Below, in pieces: positions 12,087 to 24,619 of a DNA stretch of 64,000 nucleotides. The number at the start of each line of letters is the position of its first letter. Within the stretch, counting starts at the first letter, position 1. The stretch is from assembly GCA_008638375.1 (NCBI GenBank), contig CM018038.1, forward strand, positions 15,150,515 to 15,214,514. The letters are read 5' to 3'. The position numbers were made by a program, and so were the translations under genes. Source of the DNA: Nyssa sinensis (lineage: Eukaryota; Streptophyta; Magnoliopsida; Cornales; Nyssaceae). The notes beneath the pieces are model-generated. The model saw only the letters and a list, made by a program, of their open reading frames with translations, was not told where the DNA came from and made no database searches.

Positions 12087-15000
12087 ATGCACGGTCGGCC
12101 TCGCAAAGCCCCTACACCAGAAGAAGAAAATGCTTCATCTCTCAAAGCTACCAAGCTACGTTCCCTCCAATCCCAATTCCTCCAAAATCATCATAGCAAA
12201 AAGTGATTCATCTTTCTCTATATATACATTCGCATTGTCTCTATTACTGATCTTTGAATGTCTCAATCTTTATTGTTTGTATTTTTTTTTTTTTATTATG
12301 GTGAATTGTTCAGTTACACAAAAGAAGCCCTAGAGATCAGTGCGAAGCTTCTCGAGAGCAATCCAGAGTTCTACACTGCTTGGAATTACCGAAAACTGGC
12401 TGTCGAACACAATCTCAAACAATCTGAAACTGGGACCGATCCAGATTCTATCGAATCAATTATCGACGAAGAATTAAGAGTCGTAGGTTTTTCTATGAAC
12501 CATCCAAGAGTTAAAAGATCTGATTTTGTTTTTCTTTTGGCTTTTCTTAATTGCTTTACCTGTTCGGTTGCTGAGAAACGGTAGCAAAAAGAAGAAAAAC
12601 AAAATTCAACTCTTAAATCAAAAGTAGATATCCAGTCAACTGTGCATAGTAAAATTATTTGGTTGAGTTGAATTTAGTTCAAATTTGTATTTATTGGAAA
12701 TCAAAACAATACACGAGAGTCAAAAGATTTTCTTTCTTTCTTTCTTTCTTTCTTTCCTAAGCTTTCTTCGAGGCGATGCAATATTAGTTGGAGATTGTGT
12801 TTGGGAATAATTTGTTTGAATTTGATATAGAGATTGAATGTATATGCAGGCAGAGAGTGCTTTAAGAAGGAATTTCAAGTCTTATGGAGCATGGTATCAT
12901 CGAAAATGGGTGCTAAGAAAGGGGCATACATCTACAGATCGTGAATTGCAGCTTCTGGAAGCGTTCCAGAAGCGTGATGCCAGGAATTTCCATGCATGGA
13001 ATTACCGGAGGTGAAGACCTCAGTTTGGTTTATTTTGTGAGATATTGCAGGTTTCATCTGGCTTGTTCTTATTTCGTATGTGCTTTCAGATTTATAGCAG
13101 CTTTGATGGACAGATCGGATGCAGAAGAACTACTCTACACTACGGATATGATAAATAAAAATTTCAGTAATTATTCGGCATGGCATAATCGTAGGTATGC
13201 CTATATTATATTTTAATTTTGTTTTTGAAAGTTATTATAATTGAATTTGAATAATGGAAACAAATTATGAAAAAAAAAAGATCAACAGAGAAAAAAGAAA
13301 AAAGAAAAACTTGTATCATTGATAAAAAATACCATTACCCAGAGTTGATTCCACATATGCAAAGGGGTAGACCGGAGATAAACCTAACCTTTGATATTAT
13401 TATTATTATTATTTGATAATCACACACACAGAGCCACTTTTGCCCCTAAGGGAATTTGAACCCTCAACCTCTCATATGGAAAGGTGGAGGAGATACCAGT
13501 CAAGTTAGAGCTTATTGGTTAACCTTTAATATTATTTTTGCACGAAAATGGTTGCTCTCAAACTTGCACATGCGTTCTGATGCTTGAAAATTCGAGGATT
13601 TTACTACTGCTCCAAGCAATGACCCCAAATTGTATCATGGTGGATTAAAAAATATTGCATTCATGTTCTTAGGGTAACAGTACAGCAAAATGGGCCGAAG
13701 TCATGCTTATTCATCAAGTATCGTGGTTTAGTTGACATGGATAATGATTATGGCATAAAGGTTCACTATAATGCTTCCTAATGGTAGGTCTCTTTTTAAC
13801 CAAAAAATCAGTCTCTAAGTACACATGCATATCACTTGTATTTGGAAAGGGTAATATGCATATCCTCGCAGATTGGCCCAATTCACCACTGACGTCCTTT
13901 ATTGTTCTGTGAAGCTTTACTTATTAAAAATAATGTTCCGTGAAGTTTCATTAGTATGAAGATTGGTAAATAGGAAGGGGGTGTTGGGTATTGACCCGAG
14001 GTGTAAAAGCGAAGAAACGTAGCTAGCTTCTAGTATTGCATATTGATACAAAGCATACTAATAAGAAAAGAGGCAAATTGGTAATTTCACATGTAGCGTG
14101 ATTTGGGCCTTATATAATCAAGTTTTGGGTTAATATTGAGTCATTATTTTACTTTATTAAGTTTTTAGAAGTTATGATATTTTGGTAATTTCAAGTTTTG
14201 TTGGACATGGGTTGTAGTTATAGTCCATGTCTCTTATTTTGGTTAAATTGTGTTATTTGAGTTTTACTTGGGAGTCCTAGTTAGTTTAGAATATTCCTTC
14301 TTAGTCAAAGTTCCCTAATTTCCTATTTTTAAGTCAAAGTCCTAATTGAATTGGGAATAGTCTAGTAGCCTATAAATTTTCTTTTTGATTGGTAAAGGTT
14401 ATATATATAAAACAAGGCGTCCGAGGGGGGCGAATCCGTATACAAAAAAAAGGAAGGGCCTCCCCAAAAATGTTACAAAGCTTTCTAGATACAAAGGATA
14501 TTCATTTTTAACCCAAAGATGCAGCAACTTCAAAAAGAAATCTTTGAACCTCCAAATTGGCATCTCTTCATCTTCAAAAGTACGCCTATTGTGCTCACGC
14601 CAGATACACCAAAAAAGGCATAATAGATCAATTTTCCACGCCGGCCTCGCCTCCCTCCGAATGCGGCTGCAATGCCAACCAAGTAACACGTCACAGGATG
14701 ATCTTGGCATCACCCAACAAACCCCAAAGATGGAGAACACCATATCCCAAAGATCCCTGGCCAATTTACAATGAACCAGGAGATGGTCTACTGACTCCTC
14801 CGCTCCATTGCACTTCTTATTCTTCTTCTTCTCTCTGTTTTTTTTATTTAAATTATTATTCATGAGTTACTATTCACAGCCCTAAACCGTATTAAGCTAT
14901 AATTAGTCCCAACCCATTACCTTACCAATTGGCCTCTTGTTCAACACTACAAATCAACAAAAAGTTGCTGTCCAAGTTCAGGAACTTGTCACTTTAAAAA

Positions 15001-18000
15001 TCAAGCCAATTCCATCCCTTTTTGAAGGCAAACCCTACAATATTTCTTCACATTCGTAAAAGAACAACCAAAACCCACTACAAAATTAATTTTAGGCAAC
15101 TTTATTCGAGGTTTTGCGAAGTCTTCCTACATCACATATGTCAGCAACGTTTTAAGATAGAGCGTTTTCTTTTTAAATTTTAAAAACTGGGTATAAAGAA
15201 AACTATAAAAAAGCTTTGGGCGATTTTGACAAATTGAACAAATGAGATATGTGGTATTTCATTCAAGAGGGAGTCATAATTATATATTGGCAAAGCTAAC
15301 TTCTCTTGTAGGTGTAGGATAGCATCATCATCCTCAGGGACAAAGCTAGCATGGGGTGGGGGGAATATACGCTTCTAATTTATGTTTTTACCCCTCTTTT
15401 AAGTTTAAAGTTTTTCACACTTTGTCCTTATTTTAATTTTAGTTTGACCCCTTAATGGGACTTCTATCGAGGCTCTTTTTTTTTTTTTGAGATTGTTTTT
15501 CATAGTCTCAATTTTTTTAAGCTTCTTTTTCTTTGACTGGATTTCTTGTCTAATAGGTAAGCTCTTTTATATTCATGAATTTAATTACTTATAAATAAAT
15601 TACTAAGTAACATTAAATTTTCATACTTACTTAATTTTTAAATTTATGATCATCAACATTAAGAACAAATTCCCTCTCTCCCCCACCAAACTAAATTTCT
15701 GGTTCTGTCGTTGATCATCATCAGTTTTTTTAAAATATTACATGCCCCTCTTCTTTGCTATTGTTAGGGATATTTTGTTATGTTAATAAACCTGTGGTTG
15801 ATGGAAGAAAATAATGCAGTCGAGGTGGAAGAAGGACTGGGAAATTATAAATGACAGCAAGAATGTTAGAACCTGGTATATATCAAATTGATTTTTTAAT
15901 TCACCAAAATGATCTCTCTGCGTTATTAGTCATTGGCAATCACTTGTTCTGCTCTGGCTGCCTTCTAAAGTACTTCTATATAGTTTTTATTTGCTTTTAT
16001 CAGTAGTGGATAAGCACTTGGAAGAAGTTTGCTATTTTGCTACAATAATTTCAATTATAGATTCCAAAAAAAGCAATTGGTCTAGATTCATTTTTTAATG
16101 TCATCATTCGTGTCTGTAATGCCTGTGTTGAGCAAGGCTTTCTGGATGTTTTAGTTTGAATATGTCATGATATGTGTAGCTATCATTGATGGCAGATTTT
16201 CATCTTGCCTGTATGAAATTGTTGACTGATTTAACTTCCAAATCTGGTGTTGAGTTGTTTTTGCAGTATATTTTCATGTCCTCGTTTCTGCAATATGAAA
16301 TATGCCCTCATTTCTGCAATATAAAAACTGCAACATGCAAAATTTAGTGCCACTGCATCATATGATCTTACCGGTACCCTTGTGATCTTCTAGCTGAATT
16401 TCCTGTGCCACAGTGCTTGGTGTTATTTCTCTCTATTGAACTTGTTTAGCACTGATCGGATATTTATGGCATTCACAGACATGTCTGTTGCCTTATAATG
16501 TTCATCTTGCTTTGCTTAATTTTTTTGCAATATTTTTCTTACTAATGACTTCTGCAGTGTACTTCTGTCTCACTTGCTGGAAAAAAGGGCTCAAGGATTT
16601 TTCCCCAAGGAGAAGGTTTTGACAGATGAATATGACCTGGTACACCAAGCTCTTTTTACTGACCCAGATGATCAAAGTGGTTGGTTTTATCATCTTTGGT
16701 TGCTTGATCAAACAGTTAAAGTGGAGACTCCTCTGTTGATTTCTTCCTGGCCAGCTAATGGTGTCGATCTTAATGTATCTAGTGATTCATTTCCTCTCAT
16801 TCTTTATTTTAGTGAAGCAGTTGAAGGTGTGAACTCATCCACAATATCTGTTGAATCTGCATGGGATGCAAATAAAGATCTTTTTTGGAGACCACTTTCA
16901 GCAAATAACTCTGGGAGTGCCCAAGCTTGGGTAGCACATCTCGATTTTCCCAATGAGAAGCCCGAGTCCTTAAAATCTTTTCCTGTAAAAGTTAGCCTTG
17001 GACATTCTCAGGGAATTGTTTCTTCGAATGGTTTTCATTATGCCCATCCATCTTGTTTTGAATTTACAGTGTGTGTACGGCCTCAAAACAAAGAACATGA
17101 TCCAAGGCAAAGCATAGAAATGATTTCTTGGAGAGATGAAAATTTTCATGTTAATGAAACACATTTTCAGGTATCATCAGATCCAATTAAATATTTTGAT
17201 CAGCTAAAAATTGACGAGAACAGTGAGCCAACTGGTTCTAAGTGGCATTTGAAGACAATAGCTAATGAGATAGCTCTCTTCCGCGAATTGTTGTCAGAGA
17301 TAAACTGGTATGTCCGATCCATTTATGAGTAGCTCATAATTTTGTTGTTTCTCCGATGTCCTCTTATTTTCTTCCTTTGTTATTGTAGTAAAATTGGAAA
17401 GCTTACACTTGCAAGATTGTTGACGGCACATGACGCAATGATGCCATACACCAAATCTCCTGATGCTTATGAAATGATCCATTTTGAAGAAGTTTTAGAA
17501 TTATATAGCAATTTGATGAAGTTGGACCCAGCACATTCTCGGTACTACAAGGATGAATACAGCTTAGTCTTATTCCAGCAGGTGATTTTATCTTCTCTTT
17601 AGTATTATCTGTGTAGGAATACATAGTCTGCTTTGTTGCTGATGGTGATACTGCAGTCACAAGCAGTTTCCTGTCAATATTTCTTGCCAATATTTCTTTG
17701 TTCTTATAGGCAGCTACAGTTTAGGACATTAACATATAGGGGTGTAAATGAGCCGAGTTGAGCCAAGCTGAGCCGAGCAATATTAAGACTCAGGTTTTCA
17801 GGCCTAGCTCAGGTTATAAGGGGTAGTGCTCCTCCCTGGTTTGAGATCAGTTGAAAGTTGGGCAATCAGTGGTTGAGTTCAGCTCAGCAAGACAAAGCTA
17901 CTTAAGTTGGCTGTAGTCATTTTTGAGGACACCATCAAAGGATCTTTGGCGATTTAAGGTGAGGTTAAATTGGCTTTATAAGCTAGGTTCACAAGCTATA

Positions 18001-20951
18001 TGGGCCATATAGGCCTATGACTGGGTCGAATTCGCTGCGGATCAAGATAGATCCTAATCCAATCCATTAAGAAGAAATGATGACCTAATCCAATATAGTG
18101 TTGTTGATGGATTAGATTTTGATCCAAATCCAATCCATTTATCCGGATATGATACAAAAGATAATGATCTGAATCCAATAATATATAACATATTATATAT
18201 GTATAATGTATGTGTATTAATAATGATAGATATTTAACTGATAAAAAATAATAATAATGATAGATATTGAGACCCAAACTTAAATTATCAAAAATTATAG
18301 ACACATATCAACTAATCCTCACAAAAACAACACTTGATCAGTCTTACATTTAACAGTTTAAGAAAACACCTCTCATCTCTGATGTAGGACCAAATGAGAA
18401 CAAGGCCAATCACAGAATTCAATCCTCTCAATAATCAATATTCAATTTTCAAATATGCCAAAACTGAATGTTCAATTACACTAAGCAGTATATACACGCA
18501 AACCCTTTGATTAAACTTACCAAAATAAAAATAAACTAGTAAAAATAAAAATAAACTCCTTAACAATAATAAAATAAAATAAAATTATCCTCCATGATAA
18601 AAATTATGTGGCCTGTGCATGTTCCCCCCCCCCCCCCCCCTTCTCCCAAACCACCTGCCATCACTGTCGAAGCAGATCACCTCAATCTCTTTCTTTCTCA
18701 AGATCTGGAGATTGAAGACTTACCACCATTTATCACAAAGTTGATCATAGTATGCTTAGTATGGTCCAATAATCTTGAGTCTGAGTTGGAGTTGATCCAA
18801 GTCGTCATTGATCAATGGACCTCAAGGTGCATTACTAGATTCTGGAAGTGAATATCTATCTATTGAACCTTGTCAAGTGTGTCTCACTCTCTTAAACTTC
18901 GACGGCAACCTCCTTGGTCTCGGCACTAAAAATGCTATATTTGAGAATTCAACATCAGAGATGTTGATGAAGCGCATGGTTTCCATGGGTTGTTGCTGAT
19001 GATCTAGAGTGTTTGCTTGGGGGGGCTCGTCTCTGGTGACGAGAGAGAGAGAAAGAAAAAGAACTATGATTGGGCAGTTATTGGCCACCAACAAATTAGG
19101 GGTGAAGACACAATTGCAGTATCGTAGACAGGAAATAGACACTGTTGGATCATTGGAAAATTTATGGTTGCTATTAACTTGAACATATGATATAATATAT
19201 GTCTATGTACTGTACTATATATGTAACCGTATCCGGTATTTAAAAGATTAGATTGTTCTAATCCATATTCGGTCCATTTAGTAGATCATCTCCTACTTCA
19301 TTTCAAGGTTGCTACGCACATGTGGAACTTACTCTTCTCTATTTTCGGTTGTTATGGCTCATGCCGGAAAAAGTGAAGCATCCTTGGGTTGGAGGTGTAG
19401 CAAAATTAGAGAGGAATTGAAAGTTGCTTGGAGAATGGCCCCTATTTGCCTCATGTGGTGCTTATGGATGGAGAGAAATAGGAGAGTTTTGATGGGGTGG
19501 AAGCTCCCCCCATGATAGTTGAAAGATGTTTTTTTGATAACTTTTTTTTTTTTTGGATTAAAGTAGAATATCATGTGTAATCAGAAAAGTTCATAGTTTT
19601 TTTGGGGGATCTTAGGATTTAATTGTTGTAGCCGGTCCCTTGTGTATTTATGGGCAAGTCCTTCTCGGGCTCCTTTGCTTATAAAAGTACTTTTACCGAT
19701 TAAAAAAAAAGTGGATAATATCCATGTAGATGGCTATTTGGGATCGGGAAAGAAATAATCTCCAAGTCTGGCTTGAGCTTAGCTTGTTTTGGTTAAGAAT
19801 GAGCTGCTCATTTAGCCAAGCTCAATTAGTTCTGTACTTGTGCTTACACTTCAGTCCTACTAACATTTCTTTTAAGTTAATTGAAGATATAGGAACTTAT
19901 TTCACTTAGTTACATGTTTACTTGTTCTAACTGTTTCTAGTAGGTTGGTTATTGAGATTAGTCCAACTGTTTGTTGCATTTATAATTCACCAGATTTTAT
20001 CAATATCTAGTGAGAATCTTTGATAAACAACTGTTTAATTGTTCCTAAACCTGGTAAAATGAATTCAGTTTATGGCTTTGCGTCCATGGTGTGCCTATTT
20101 CATACCTTAATTGCTATTGAGAAATCTCTGGTTGTGATGACCTGAGGATGAGTTTGCATTGAAGATCTGATTTAAATATTGAAATAGATAGCAAGCTTTT
20201 CTGAAACTGTACAGATTGTCACATTTTTGTGATTCTGCAGGTGGCTTCCAGTAGGGAGTCTTTGCTAAAGCACTGCTTTCTTTATGGAGGCTCAACTGGT
20301 TCGAGCATTAATAATTATATTTGTCTACGATTAAATAATCTATCACTATCACGAATTGGGTCTGTTCAGAAATTATTGTGGGTTCAGATGCTAGACCTCA
20401 GCCACAACGAACTTCAGTCAATTGAAGGTAAACTACTTCCATTAGTATTGAATATTTTAGCTACTTGGAAGTTTCAACAGATTCCTTTCTCCCGTACATT
20501 TTTATTTTTACTCAATGTTAAAAGGGAATATGTTGAGTGCTTAAATTGGGGTTTTATGATAGGATTGGAGGCGATGCAGCTTCTTTCTTGCTTGAATCTA
20601 AGTAACAACAAACTTGGTAGTTTTACTGCTCTGGAGCCTTTGAGACTGCTGAAGTCGTTAAAAGTGTTGGATATTTCATACAATGAGATTGGCGCGCACT
20701 CTGTTGACACAAGAAGGTATTTATGCTCTTCTCCTCTGTCACACACAGCAGGAAGTGATTGGAATTTTGATGAATTTGCAGTCAGTGGTGTCAAGGTGAC
20801 AAACTACTGGGAAGCGTTTTCAATATTTAAAGGCTTGAATTTGACACAATTAGATATTGTGGGGAATGCAATACCTGATGAAAAGTTTAAGTTGTTTCTG
20901 TTTAGGTTACTACCTTCACTTAAGTGGCTTGACGGTGAAGAACTGCATTAA
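12087..20951 (+). CDS. RGTA1: Rab geranylgeranyltransferase alpha subunit (8 exons)
   Basis: Coding exons are 12087-12202, 12314-12482, 12850-13010, 13090-13194, 16558-17307, 17389-17581, 20241-20427 and 20563-20951; all junctions are GT/AG and in phase, giving 689 aa. The enzyme, with its beta subunit and Rab escort protein, attaches geranylgeranyl groups to C-terminal cysteines of Rab GTPases in the cytosol. Five prenyltransferase alpha repeats show the expected tryptophans: AWNYRKL (W62), AWYHRKW (W110), AWNYRR (W145), AWHNRS (W180) and WFYHLWLLDQ (W226). The start MHGRPRKAP is the family's conserved N-terminus. Residues about 240-430 form the variable middle region. From about residue 500 leucine-rich repeats follow (LRLNNLSLS, LDLSHNELQ, LNLSNNKLG, LDISYNEIG), ending in KWLDGEELH. 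Length and order match plant RGTA1, and no break was found. Introns 4 and 6 are enlarged by transposon debris. Confidence 0.93.
13195..16557 (+). other. RGTA1 intron 4, enlarged by repeats
   Basis: This 3.4-kb intron contains a dispersed-repeat piece at 13385-13510, whose TTTGAACCCTCAACCTC core is common next to plant retroelements, and a truncated LINE at 14380-14865. The rest is AT-rich sequence with no recognised feature. Confidence 0.7.
14380..14865 (-). mobile_element. 5'-truncated LINE fragment with reverse-transcriptase zinc-binding domain
   Basis: An uninterrupted minus-strand frame (14863-14399) encodes the zf-RVT region found near the 3' end of plant L1-type LINEs: CNGAEESVDHLLVHC, then LFWCIWREHNRRTFED. 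The reverse transcriptase itself is absent, so the copy is truncated at its 5' end. The 3' end is near 14380, where the complement reads TTTACCAATCAAAAAG, a typical LINE tail. It is inserted antisense in RGTA1 intron 4. Confidence 0.75.
17582..20240 (+). other. RGTA1 intron 6, enlarged by repeats
   Basis: This 2.7-kb intron contains GGGGTGTAAATGAGCCGAG at about 17739, inverted-repeat-like to GAGCTGCTCATTTAGCCAAG at about 19800; these may be the ends of an old DNA transposon. Between them lie a poly-C run (18625-18641) and a LINE tail at 19305-19711. A short open frame at 18594-18851 has no family resemblance. Confidence 0.6.
19305..19711 (+). mobile_element. LINE 3' fragment with poly(A) tail
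   Basis: The frame 19309-19515 gives LGWRCSKIREELKVAWR and LMWCLWMERNRRVL, a decayed zf-RVT region of the same LINE type as 14380-14865. A 3' UTR follows with TATAAAAGTACTTTTACCGA and an A-run ending at about 19711. It is in sense orientation in RGTA1 intron 6. Confidence 0.65.
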
Positions 20952-21276
20952 TCCTTATTATTATTATTATTATTTCCAAATAGTTAGGTTTCTTCTACTT
21001 CTTTTCTCGCCTCCACGTGGTGAGGTGTATCATGTTTTCATGTAATTTATCAAAAACCCTTTTCATCTGTTTAAGATATTTATCTTTTGCACATGGGGCA
21101 ACTTTTTTTCCTTATTATTTTAAGTTGTACCACGAATACTTGTAGGTAACAATCATCCAAGAAGAATGCTTATGTTTTCTACAAGACCTTCTTGTGTTGC
21201 GGAGTACTAAAATGTGAAGCCAATGGCAAGCCCCCCCCCTTGGCGCCATCTGTTAAATTAGTGAAATATTTGGCTG

Positions 21277-21316
<40 letters not shown>

Positions 21317-21317
<1 letters not shown>

Positions 21318-21510
21318 CCGAGGGGTGGCTTAGGGTGACTCATAAGGAAGTGAATGTCCTGAGTTTGACTCCCCTGAAGGCTGAAGGGGCCCGCTCCCTA
21401 GGACTTTCCCAGGCTTACTTGCTACATGTGTGTAGGCTGTGGGTATGCTTCTGGGAGATTAGTCCCACCTGTAGTTGAGGATGCTTTGCCACCCTTAAGG
21501 GGGAGGAGGA
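21317..21510 (+). mobile_element. Possible tRNA-derived SINE remnant
   Basis: GAGGGGTGGCTTAGGGTGAC resembles an RNA polymerase III A box, and CTGAGTTTGACTCCCCTG 45 bp downstream resembles a B box (consensus GGTTCGANTCC). A GC-rich body and a purine-rich tail (GGGGGAGGAGGAAAAGAAA) follow. This is a resemblance to tRNA-derived plant SINEs only; the family is not identified. Confidence 0.35.
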
Positions 21511-21574
21511 AAAGAAATGAGAGAAATAGGAAGAAATAGTCTTCCATCTTCTGACTTGGGATAAGGATACTATT

Positions 21575-21960
21575 TAACTCAACTCAACAAAGTCCTATTC
21601 CTATTATTTGGGATTGGCTTTATACATCTTATATTGTCATTCTTCTCTATTTAAGGTCATTCTCTCAGTTAGACCGCACATTATTATATTTTTTTTAATT
21701 ACATCTATCAAAGTTAATTTTGGCCGCCTCGTCTCCTAGCACGACCCTCAATATTAGCCATGTTGTTTTTCCTTTTTGGTGCATTTATTGATCTTCCTTT
21801 TAGATGATCATACTTCTTTCTTAACCGATGTTCTCTCATTTTATCACCTATAAGTGCTACTCTTACCGTCTCCTAAATATGTTTTTATTCCTAATTCTAT
21901 ATTTTCGTATCTTACTACACGTTTATCTTAACATTCTTGTTTGATTTAAAATGGGGGGAT
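21575..21960 (-). mobile_element. RTE-type LINE 3' remnant (minus strand)
   Basis: The minus strand contains a decayed match to the C-terminal LINE motif GDKMREHRL around 21810-21860, with stops. The 3' end in that orientation is the GTTGAGTTGAGT tail, seen on + as ACTCAACTCAACAAAGTC at 21578. That tail with a GGGATTGGCT-like motif is a common plant RTE/LINE 3' end. Confidence 0.5.
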
Positions 21961-22744
21961 TTACCGCATCTTCAGCAAAATTGGGCTAGGCTGGTTGTGA
22001 TATCATGCTCTGACCTAGAAGAACCTTTTTTTTTTTTTCTTTCCGAAAGCTTAGCCAAGTTCGATGGTATTAAATCCTTACCGAACCTCCTCTCCTTGCC
22101 CCCGGGGGACTTGAACTTAAAGAGAAGAGCAGGTAATGCCACTATCCGCTTTGGCACCTCGAAGGAACAATTACTAGTTCAGGGTTTGAGGTTCATTATT
22201 CCAGCCAACCCAGCTGATTAGTGGACTGGTCCCAACAAGTTTTAATGGCATCATTTGGTGAATCTCTAGGTTTGAATATTTAATGATATAGACAAGCCTA
22301 TTAAACTGGGCAAGACATTTGTTTGGTTAAGATTGCAGTGCAGCTTTAATTTGTATTGCAAATGAAGCTGTTACATAATTATTAAAAAAAAGGGTTGAAT
22401 CAACATTTGTTTTGAAAAGAAATTACAAAGAAAAGATTGAACAATGAAAAATCAAGAATTCAAAGAGGAGACGGATATGGTCAATGCAACCCAATATAGG
22501 ATAGAAATGGTTGAAAGTGCATGCTGCAGGGGGAACAAGTGTCTAAACTGTAAGCACTTTGCAATGCAGAAATTGATAAAATTTGATTGCCAAAGTGATG
22601 AAGCCGTCAAGAATACTCCTTGACACCATGCCATGTAATTGCACTGCACATTCATATTTCAGAATGTCAATATACAGTTGGTAGAAAAATAAAGATAGTA
22701 ACCAACTCTTTTTTTCTTTCTTTTTTAATGCCACAAACTCTACC

Positions 22745-22920
22745 TGTGTTGAGATTTATGTCATATTATTACATAGTCGGTCCTAAATCCGGATAAAAGA
22801 AGAGAGTTGCGTTAGGTAACTGACTATTAACGTAAAATCTTGTCCGATCACATATGGTGAGACAAGATTTATGTAGCCGAATCTAAATAATTGGGATAAA
22901 GTGTTGTTGAGTTGAGTGTT
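22745..22920 (+). mobile_element. LINE-tail fragment in opposite orientation
   Basis: GCCGAATCTAAATAATTGGG followed by GTGTTGTTGAGTTGAGTG matches, on the plus strand, the tail found inverted at 21578-21625. The two pieces are an inverted pair about 1.2 kb apart. No coding sequence is included. Confidence 0.5.
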
Positions 22921-23249
22921 TTTTTTTTTAATGCCACAAGAAAATGAGTTATTACTAATTCAATACTCTATTGTTTTTACTAATTTAGGTATTATTATAA
23001 AATAATGTGGGAGGGTAGGAGAAGAGAAATGATGGGAATGCTTTGAGATGTACGAGAGTCAAGAGGTAAAAGTCTGTAACTCACCAAATTTATCATCAAA
23101 GTGGCTTCTTCTCCTTTCTTCCTGACACCAATTCAAACATAAGCCAATCAATATTGACACTTACAAACAACCCCAAGAGAGCATAGAGGCACTGGTTCAT
23201 ACCCATTTGATACACTGTTATAGAGGCACATAGCTCTATCCTGACTTAG

Positions 23250-23252
23250 TAT

Positions 23253-23313
<61 letters not shown>
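23250..23313. repeat. (CT)n microsatellite
   Basis: About 32 uninterrupted CT units. Confidence 0.95.
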
Positions 23314-23314
<1 letters not shown>

Positions 23315-24029
23315 GTTTAACTTACTTGGATCAACACATAACACAAAAGAGTAAACTATTTATAGGTGTTTAGAGTTAAATCAAACTGCCAAGTGTTGCT
23401 CAGCAAACTTATGATTGAAAGTGGGAATTAAGCTTCTCTGTAAAATAACCCAATAAACAATAAGCAAATTAGCGTATAAAAATAAATTGGCTGTCTTCTT
23501 TTTTGTGGCCTTCCTTGAACATTTTAATTGAATGTTAGGGGGATAAAAATGATTATTGATTATTAGTCTTGAGGAGCACGGGTCAACCACATGAAATTAT
23601 AATCAGAAACTTGTGGAGGACGTTGTCAACCAATGATATAACCATGGCTCTCAACATAAGGAGTTGCTACCGATATAATTTAAAAGGCTATTATTATTTT
23701 AATTTTAAATTTTTTTTTGGGGCTGGATCAAGTAATGATCTCAATTGTAAAATTTGTCTTTTGTCAATTCAATAATTGAATAATATATTTTTTGGGTGGT
23801 TCACTCGTAATGCCACCATTAAGATCTTAATTATTGTGTAGAAGTCCCTAACAAATAAATCAATAAGTCATTACCATGTTTTCTACCGAAAATACCCTTC
23901 ACTCTATGTTTCAAACAAAAACCAAACTAATTGGTATGAATCTATTTTTAATAAATTTTATATATTTGGATCCTAAATATCAAGATTTATCAAAAAAGAT
24001 TCATATTAAATATAAAAATTTGAATAGAA

Positions 24030-24265
24030 GCAAAAGTGTAAAATTTTACACTTTCATAAAATTGAGAAAATTCGCGATTGTTATTAGTTTTATAGAGCTT
24101 TTGGACACATATTAGAAAAACAAATATGCATAGTTTTATCCTTTTCGAGTAAAAAAAAATTGTTTCTTAGTAAAAGTGTAATATTTTACACTTTCATTAA
24201 AAAATTGAGAAAATTCGCAACTTTCATTAGTTTTATAGAACTTTTAGCCACATATTAGATGTCCA
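24030..24265. repeat. Pair of direct repeats carrying a palindrome
   Basis: Two copies of about 90 bp (24030-24117 and 24168-24261) share AATTGAGAAAATTCGC and TTAGTTTTATAGA. Copy 1 begins with a perfect 22-bp palindrome at 24033-24054 (half-site AAAGTGTAAAA); copy 2 has one mismatch. A diverged half follows at about 24350 (TATAAAATTTTACACT). Such palindromes are often seen inside plant MITEs. Confidence 0.7.
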
Positions 24266-24619
24266 AAAACTGACTTTCAAGATTGTGAAAATTTGCTAAA
24301 AAAATCAGTATTTGAAACATGGGTAATTAAAAAATCACTACTTGTGAAAAATATAAAATTTTACACTAGCAAAAATGAAATCAACATTAACCTTAGCCCA
24401 TCTCAGAACCTTCAAAATCCACCTCCTATCTTTCTAGCTTCTTCCCTTTATGGAATCCAAGGTACCTTTCTTTTTTTCATAGAATATGCCCATCAAAGTG
24501 GTCGTCGCCACTGAGTGGTTGGTTGAGAGGTGGAGTTGTGGCTTTGGTGATGCAATGATTGGAGAGTGAGGAGCTGTGTGGGATTTTGAGAGAGAAATCG
24601 GTGGTGCCTGATAGTGTTT

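Larger units (their letters stand above)
20952..24619. other. Region downstream of RGTA1: 3' UTR and mixed repeat debris
   Basis: The RGTA1 3' UTR probably ends within the first 200-300 bases. Beyond that are an (AT)n run (21279-21306), a SINE-like piece, LINE remnants, a (CT)n run and palindromic AT-rich repeats, listed separately. The frame 21937-22221 has no recognised domain. No host gene was found. Confidence 0.65.

Noticed and set aside
14385..14774. Plus-strand open frame of 129 codons
   Set aside because: Antisense to the LINE zf-RVT frame, which has clear domain motifs.
18594..18851. Open frame with a proline run
   Set aside because: The prolines come from a poly-C tract in an RGTA1 intron; no domain recognised.
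20474..20794. Minus-strand open frame of 106 codons
   Set aside because: Antisense to RGTA1 exon 8 and the preceding intron.
24030..24265. Possible CRISPR-like array
   Set aside because: Only two diverged 90-bp direct repeats without regular spacers, in plant nuclear DNA.
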